Source: Dissophora ornata
Lineage: Eukaryota; Mortierellomycota; Mortierellomycetes; Mortierellales; Mortierellaceae
Assembly: GCA_025201705.1 (NCBI GenBank)
Contig: MU617525.1
Span: 1-11,449 of the forward strand
Direction: 5' to 3'
Length of the DNA: 11,449 nt
Shown in pieces: positions 1 through 11,449 of the stretch. Made by a program: the position numbers and the translations under genes. Numbering within the stretch: position 1 is the stretch's first letter; every line of letters starts with the position of its first letter. The notes under the pieces are model-generated. The model saw only the letters and a list, made by a program, of their open reading frames with translations. It did no database searches and had not been told where the DNA came from.

Positions 1-5361
<5,361 letters not shown>

Positions 5362-5423
5362 ACAACAATCACGACATTCGCTGAGATTTATTTTCCTTTA
5401 ACGATAAACGCAACAAAAAAAAA

Positions 5424-5471
5424 CGCACAGACACACGCACACACACGCACACACATGCACACACACGCACA
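5424..5471. repeat. Interrupted CA-rich tract in the convergent 3' region
   Basis: Runs of CA are broken by single G or T bases on the plus strand. On the minus strand the same tract reads as GT-rich and lies directly downstream of two overlapping AATAAA signals for the clathrin gene. It is therefore positioned like the GU-rich downstream element of a poly(A) site, although it could be only a degenerate microsatellite. Confidence 0.85.
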
Positions 5472-5473
5472 TA

Positions 5474-5483
5474 TTTATTTATT
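5474..5483 (-). terminator. Probable poly(A) signal of the clathrin heavy chain gene
   Basis: Two overlapping AATAAA hexamers on the minus strand (plus-strand TTTATT at 5474-5479 and 5478-5483) lie about 140 nt beyond the clathrin stop codon and are followed by a GT-rich stretch. Other AATAAA matches on this strand are at 5605-5610, only 11 nt past the stop, and at 5387-5392. The pair at 5474-5483 has the best context. Actual cleavage is not known. Confidence 0.5.
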
Positions 5484-5539
5484 CATTTCAAAAAGCACCG
5501 TTAGTCGTCTAATTTTCCATAGCTCTGACTCAACTAAAC

Positions 5540-5545
5540 AATAAA
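5540..5545 (+). terminator. Probable poly(A) signal of the Boi-like gene
   Basis: An exact AATAAA lies 179 nt past the stop codon of the Boi-like gene and is followed by A-, C- and T-rich sequence. It is the only clear plus-strand match between the two genes. If used, the 3' UTR would run to within about 60 nt of the clathrin stop codon and overlap the opposite transcript. Confidence 0.45.
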
Positions 5546-5621
5546 AAAACCCCCTCCCCCCCCTCACAATCGCTCTTTCATCGACGTCGACTGCAACATT
5601 CATTTTTATTACAAAAAGACC

Positions 5622-8600
5622 TTAAAATCCATACGCGCCGCTCGATCCAAAGCCACCCATACCCATGCCAGTCTGCTGCGGTGGGATCATCCCTGGTCCT
5701 GCCATGATCATCCTGTTGTTTCCGAGTCCGCCAGGTCCCAAGATCGGCGCCATGTCCGACCCATGCTCCTTGCTTTCTTGGGCTACCCTCTCCTCCTGAG
5801 CCTTCTCCAGCTTATCAACCTTAGTCACATACTCGCGCATAAACTGGACCATGTAAGGCATCGCAAAATCCGTCAATCCATGTCTCCACGCCAGCTCCAT
5901 GACCACATCAGGATGCACAAGATCGTAGCAGATGTACAAGCAAGCTGCGAAGCACTCCTTATTGCCACTCTCCACAAAGTACTGCAACAACTCTTCTACC
6001 ACAGCTGTATCCCTCGACTCGGCTGCTGTCTCCATTGCATCCTTGTAGAGGCGGTCCTGCTTTGACAACGTCATCGACTGACGCCACTTCTTATTGCGCT
6101 TGTACAGATGTGCCGCGATCCTCCTGAACTCCAGCAGTTCATGGCTTTCCAACCGGCTTGCCAACGCAATGTTGTCAAAGTTCGTGTTGGTATCCACAGA
6201 CTTGCGCAGACGCTCATAGTCCTCTTCCTCAATCAGCAGATCGTGGTATGCGCTGTTCACCGCCAGGTTGTTGACCGACTGCACCGACACCAAGTAACCC
6301 TTGATTAAGGGCAGGTTGTCCGACTTTTGGAACATCTGGATTACCCTGTTATGGTCAACGCGAGGCACCATCACCGTCAGCAAGTCGTTCAACAGTAACG
6401 GTTGCTCATCCAGATAGAATCGAAGTGCTTTGTAATAGATCTCCAGATTCGACACTTTCACAACAACTTCCTTGAACGCGCCGTGCTCCCAAGCATCGGG
6501 GGAGTGCTTCATCATCGTGATCGCCGCATTGTCGTACTCGTCATAGTGCACATACAAGAACACGAGCTCAGTCCAGAGATGAGCCTGCTCGCATGCCGCA
6601 ATAACCTTAGGGATGTTAATGCGCGACCAAAAGATCTTGAGATGCTCCATCATACGCTCAGGGCGGTAGCGAGCATAGAGGATTGCCAGCTCTGTGAACA
6701 TGCCCATATGCGCACGCTCCAAGCCAAGACCAGCCTCAAGCAATACCATCAGCTCGTCAAAGTATCCCTGGTGCTCATACAAGCGGATCAACTCTTGCAG
6801 CTCCTCAGGATGGACAACCAATGACAGACCGCAGACCTGGGCCAGACGGAACTCCTTGCGTTCAATACAAGCGGCGTTGACGTCTTTCCAGACCTTGGTG
6901 CTGTTGGCTTTGCGGGCACCGTCGACTGCAGCCTGGTATTCGCCCAAGTGAACCAATGTAGTGGACAGGCGAGCCCAGTTTGAGATGTTCGAGTACAGGA
7001 TCTTGGCAGGGCCATACATCTTCTCCTCGTAGCAACGATCACCAATAGCCTGGACTTGGGCAGCGTTGGGGCCGTTGAGAAGTTCTTCCATGTCAGCAAT
7101 ACGTCCTGTCTTGGCATATGCAAACAGAAGTTCGCTCTCGATATAGGGCTCACGAGACTGCTTGCGAGCCATCTGGAGATAACGGACTAAATCTTCGTAC
7201 TTTTCGGCACGCGAGGCAAGGGAGATGACCTCGACGTGATTGGTGGGGTCGTTGGCACGGATGTAAGAGTCGATGGCCTCCTTGATGCGCATGCCATCCA
7301 ACTGGGCCTTACCGAGACGGCCCCACACCTCAGGCGTGTCCGTCTTTTCTGCGTACTCGTATGCGCGATCGATGCTGCCAATATGCTCAATCAGGACATT
7401 GATAGCGCTGGCATGGGCGTCGTGCTTCTTGTAAATGACAAAGGCTTCCTCGTAAAGGCCGCCACGGATAGCATGCTCTGCAATATCGGCATCGTCAAAG
7501 TTGTCGAGACGGTTGATGTAGTCCATAACCTTGCCCTTCTCCGCCTGAATAGCGGTCAGGATCAACAGATTCTGGAGGTTGCGATTGTCGCTGAAGGCGG
7601 AGCTTTCCAGCACAATCTTCTCCAACAGCTCAATCAGCTCGTTGGGAAGGTAGGCAGCCATGAAAGCCTTGACAGTGATTGAAACATCCTCAGGGTCTTG
7701 AGTCTCGGGAAGGGCAGTTGACACCACCTGGTCAATCAAAGCGCGTCTGCTGGGATTATCGTTACTCAAAACATGGGCCCACAAACCGGCATCACGACGT
7801 TTGACAAGGTAACGCGCCTGGTGCTTGAACATGGAGTTGTTGTTGGAGATCTCGATCAACTCGACATCGCACTGGCCTCTCTCATAGGCAATGAATGCGA
7901 GATATGGATCACGCTTCTCGCAGTACTTTCCAATAGTCCTGGAATCGTAGAAGGCGTTGTTTCTCAGGAAAGGCTCCGGATTATTGTTACTGTCAATATA
8001 AATCTTGGCAATGGCGTTGTAGACCTCGGGATCCTGGCTGCCCTCGTTCACCTTGACCTCCAACCAAGGAAGGATAAGCTTCAGGCGGTTACGCTTTTCG
8101 GTTTGTTCTACCAAATCTGCGACGGGCATATCGCTGCGGACAGAAAGCAGCAGGTTCTTGATCACATTCTCATCACAGCCGACATCCAGCAGAGCTCCGA
8201 CGACTGCAGGAGTTCTAGAAGGATTGACCTTCTGAACATAAGTCTCAATGTACTTTGACAGACTGTTCTGGTACAGGTAAAGCACCAAGTCGTGGACAAA
8301 GTCAAAGCGGTCGCAGACAATGATCAGGGGCAACTGGTCCGACAACTTGGCGTCCTTGAGGAAGTTCTTCACCTTTTCAGGGTTGTAGTAGTTGCTCTCT
8401 TTGCAAATGCGCTCAACTTCCTTCAGCTGGCCAGTCCTGCAGGCAGCTTCGATGTACTTATAGATGACCTCGGCGTCCTGGCTCAGGTTGACGACCGATC
8501 CCAAGTAATGGTAGAGACCCTCGAACGTCTTGAAGGACTCAAAGAGCTCGATAAGATTGGATGCACCGAGTTGGTCCGAGTATTTAGTGGCAACCTGAAC

Positions 8601-11268
8601 AACGATCTGCAAGTTCTGTCTCATGTTGACATTCAACATCTCACGCAAGCACTCCAACGACTGCTCGACCGAAAGACGGCCAAAGTAGCCAACAACCCAG
8701 TCAACGTTCAGCAGATGAGTGTGGATCAACACACGCTTGATATCAGCATTGTCGGTGTAGTGCTCTAAGGCCCTCTGGTAAAGTCCAGCCTTCTCACACA
8801 TGTTGGCAATAGTGGCACGGTCGTAGTGGGTGAACATTTCGTTACCCAAAATGGCATCGGCAACTTGTGGGGCGTGCATCAGGTTCATCTCGAGCAACCG
8901 AGTCTGAAGATGAGCATGCTGAGGTAGGTTGTCTTTGAGCGCCTCCAGCAAGAAAGCAGTGGCCTGCTGGATCATGCTTTGCGACATGAAAACATCGACG
9001 ATCTACGAAACACACGTGTTTAGAGTGAGAGATAGATACATTTGGGAATTGCGACCAGCAATGTGGAAATGTGTAGCCTACCTTCTCCAAATCAACCAAT
9101 GGTCCACTCTCGTTATTGGCGAGAAGCGTGGCGAATTCGGTGCCATTATCGGGGTCCATGCGCATGATGTGTTGAAGTAGAGTCGCGTAGTCAGGCGTAT
9201 AGCCAACCTTATTGGCGTACAGGATGATCTTTGGGTACTGTTTAGTCTCAGCGAAGCAGGCAATGACCTTGTTAGGAACGTTGGCACGAAGATACACCGA
9301 GAGTGCAAGATTCAGGTCGTGCTGCTTGACGATATCACCGAGCTCCTCGCTGCACTCCAGCTTGTCCTCCTTGAGCCATTTCTCCAACAGCTGCTTGCGA
9401 CCCTGAGCGAGGACTGGCTTGGCAAGCTCCAATGATTCGTACTTGTTAAGCTCACCCTTTTCTAAGAGGATTCCAAAGTACTGAAGAATAGGAGGGACTT
9501 GTCCTGCAGCCACAGTGAGGTGTTTGAAGCGCTCAATGGTTTGAGGGGTGCGAAGGATGCCTCTTGGCGAGCTTGCAGCCATCTTTGCGGCCTGGCCATA
9601 GTCGCCAGCCTGGAAGAGCTGTTGGAAGCGCTGCATGTAAAGGTCATCAGCGCCAGGCAAGCCGCTGCGGGAGGCAATCTTGAGAGCCAGCTCTGGGTTA
9701 CCGAGGGTTTGAACAATATAAGGGACAAGATTATTCTCATCCACGCTAACAGAGAGGACTTGACCTTTACGGTTCACACCAATGACTCCGCTGGTGGCCT
9801 CGTGCTCTGCTGTGACGAAAATAGTATCGCCGCTGATACGGTTCATGTAGATGCAGGTACCAGTCTCAAGGTCGTACAGATGAACGAAGCCAATCTTGGT
9901 GACGAGGAAGATGATTCCGTACTTTTGACTGATCTGCATCGCTACTGGGAAGTCGTTGATCGCCTCTGGTGGGAAGAACACGTCGACCGCCTTCTTTGGG
10001 TATGCTGAGTTTCCGTCCTTATGGTCAACTTCGACAATGTGTAACTATAAAGCGAAAATGGCCTGGGTCGTCAGTTATCTCTTTGTCTTCCTCCTTTCAT
10101 CACCGGAGAAGAGTAGAGGATGGAGGGGGAAAAGAAAGATCCTGTACCTTGGCACCAGTGGCGGAACGAACAGAAAAGGCAAACAGCTTTGTAGGCGAGC
10201 TGCTGCCATCTAGCTGAAGCTCGGCGAAAGCAGCGGCGTGGCCCTCAATTGGCTGACTGACTCCGCGATCCTTCGAATAAAGCTGCATCGCACCGGCAAT
10301 GCGGCCGCCCTAGATAACGCGTTTAAATTAAAAGTCAGATCCATATTGTTCAGCTGAATCAATGACGTCGCATTTTGTCTTGGATGACATAGGCAAGCTA
10401 CGCAATACACAGCCGGCACATGGATAGCCTCTCTACCAATTGCCCACATGTGCAACGATGCATATTCAAGTTCTACCCGCCAGATGTCTCGCAACTCTGG
10501 TAAGGGTACTCACCTGGGAGGAGATGCCGACGAGGATCATCCACTTTTCGTCAGAGTTCACGCGATAGTTAATAATCTGGTTCCCGCTCAAGTTAGCGTG
10601 GCGTTCAAAGACCTTGACCGGCTGTGAATCACCCTCCATAGACCAGTGGTAGACGAACGTGCCAGTTACGAGAGCGAGCGACTTCAAGGAGATCCACTTC
10701 CAGAACTCAACGTCCTCGTGCATCAAGTGCGACTTTACTTTGCTCTTCATCTCCAAGTTAAAAATCTGGAGCTGTCTTCCGGCTAAAAATTGAAGCAATT
10801 GAATCAACAATTTTGTTCGGTCCGGAGTAGGCGAATAGATACGTGGCAAATTTACAGGACTGAAGTCATACCTTTCAGGGCAATGACCTTTGTGGCAGGG
10901 TTCATGATGGCCGAGTCGGCAGTGATGGGACGACGGATCACATTCGTAGGATCTGTCAGATCGACAATGACGACTTGGTTCTGCTCACCCGTTGTCTCTC
11001 GAACGCAGATGAACCTGTCAGATTCGAGTGTGAGGGTGTTGAAGCCGATACTGGCAGCATTGATGCCCACGTTTTGGAGCTATGAGTCGCCATTGAAAGA
11101 GAGAGGATATGTGGGGAACCGAATGAGCATATAGATTAGACTTTCATGCTTGTTGCTGAGGTGGGGACAATCTAGGGGTGATGTCCGTAGAACGTCGCGT
11201 GCTGAGAGCGGTCTCGTTGTTCGTACCTGGACGTGCTCCTGGAATCGAATAGGCAGGGCTTCCGTCAT
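5622..11268 (-). CDS. CHC1: Clathrin heavy chain, complete, six exons
   Basis: In transcript order the exons are 11268-11227, 11079-10872, 10782-10514, 10309-10148, 10044-9082 and 9002-5622. Together they encode 1674 aa, almost exactly the usual eukaryotic length. The start [12 protein letters not shown] matches the family N-terminus. The N-terminal seven-bladed propeller (about 1-330) carries [19 protein letters not shown] and [13 protein letters not shown]. The linker and seven clathrin heavy-chain repeats (about 540-1560) contain [34 protein letters not shown] and [17 protein letters not shown]. The trimerisation region ends near [14 protein letters not shown] and a Gly/Met-rich tail closes the protein. 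Three heavy chains with light chains form the triskelion that coats endocytic and trans-Golgi/endosomal vesicles. Five introns (147, 89, 204, 103 and 79 bp) all start GT and end TAG, and phases match. Four of them cluster in the propeller half, while the last exon is 3.4 kb. No frameshift or early stop was seen. Confidence 0.97.
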
Positions 11269-11449
11269 TATGTGTGGTTAACAGTCTGCCCTATCCACCA
11301 GGAAGAATGATGAGTAGGTAAAATGCCTGGCAGTTAAAAGAACGCAGGTTCATCCACGCTGCTGACGCTGCGTTGTTTACCGAAAGAAAAACGGTGTCTG
11401 GAGTGACGAGGAACAGGAGGCGACGCCCTCAACCTTGGCGCGGAAAAAA
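11269..11449 (-). promoter_or_regulatory. 5' flank of the clathrin heavy chain gene
   Basis: The 181 bp upstream of the clathrin ATG run to the right window edge. No clear TATA or CCAAT element stands out. On the coding strand it holds short T-rich stretches and one upstream ATG. The clathrin ATG has A at -3. The promoter may extend beyond the window. Confidence 0.5.
11291..11353 (-). other. Possible 20-codon upstream ORF before clathrin heavy chain
   Basis: A minus-strand ATG at 11353 opens a frame of 20 codons that stops with TAG at 11293-11291, leaving 22 nt to the clathrin start codon. The peptide is MNLRSFNCQAFYLLIILPGG, which matches no family I know. It would act as an upstream ORF only if the transcript starts to the right of 11353. 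Its -3 base is T, so initiation is probably weak. Chance is a fair explanation for an ORF this short. Confidence 0.25.

Larger units (their letters stand above)
5362..5621. other. Convergent intergenic region between two 3' ends
   Basis: These 260 bp separate the two stop codons of tail-to-tail genes. They contain A-rich and T-rich stretches, the CA-rich tract, a C-rich run at about 5550-5563, and candidate AATAAA signals on both strands. No ORF or RNA gene is supported. Both 3' UTRs must fit here, so overlapping transcripts are likely. Confidence 0.85.

Noticed and set aside
6402..8768. Several plus-strand frames of 140-161 codons antisense to clathrin
   Set aside because: All lie opposite a continuous, family-typical clathrin heavy-chain frame and have no domain of their own.
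8987..9002. The ATG at 8987 (MSQSMIQQ) as the start of a separate shorter protein
   Set aside because: The upstream codons for IVDVF after the TAG acceptor join in phase to the preceding exon ending LVDLEK and match clathrin continuity, so this ATG is internal to the heavy chain.

Overview
The window looks like nuclear DNA of an early-diverging filamentous fungus, with Mucoromycota/Mortierellomycotina as my best guess. The support is compact protein genes with short GT-AG introns, long CAA/CAG glutamine tracts, pyrimidine-rich 5' flanks, and a fungal polarity protein beside a clathrin gene. The lineage is inference from style; the fungal identity is firmer because an SH3-SAM-PH protein of the Boi1/Boi2 type is a fungal hallmark. 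No prokaryotic, viral or mobile-element gene was seen.

Layout. A compound (CT)39(CA)22 microsatellite opens the window (1-122), followed by a pyrimidine-rich 5' flank (123-472). Gene 1 (plus strand, 473-5361, five exons, about 1224 aa) encodes a Boi-like cell-polarity scaffold with SH3, SAM and PH domains. It also carries a C-terminal calponin-homology (CH) domain, which the yeast Boi proteins lack. Its two 5' introns are long (509 and about 520 bp) and its fourth exon has several Q/N-rich tracts, including 68 uninterrupted glutamines built on 27 perfect CAACAG hexamers. A 260-bp convergent intergenic stretch (5362-5621) holds a CA-rich tract and poly(A) signals for both strands. Gene 2 (minus strand, 11268-5622, six exons, 1674 aa) is a complete clathrin heavy chain. 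The last 181 bp (11269-11449) are its 5' flank and contain a possible 20-codon upstream ORF.

How they relate. Both products act at the plasma membrane in polarised growth: Boi-type scaffolds couple Cdc42 and the exocyst to tip exocytosis, and clathrin drives endocytosis and Golgi/endosome traffic. The genes are tail-to-tail and have separate promoters, so this neighbourhood is not evidence of co-regulation.

I did not find a previously undescribed multi-gene system. The observations most worth checking are the SH3-SAM-PH-CH architecture with an intron exactly at the CH boundary (retaining it would give a CH-less isoform), the perfect glutamine hexamer array, and the shared convergent 3' region where a CA tract reads as a GU-rich element for clathrin mRNA. 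All exon boundaries are read by eye from frame, splice consensus and domain continuity. One acceptor (1683 versus 1650) is uncertain.
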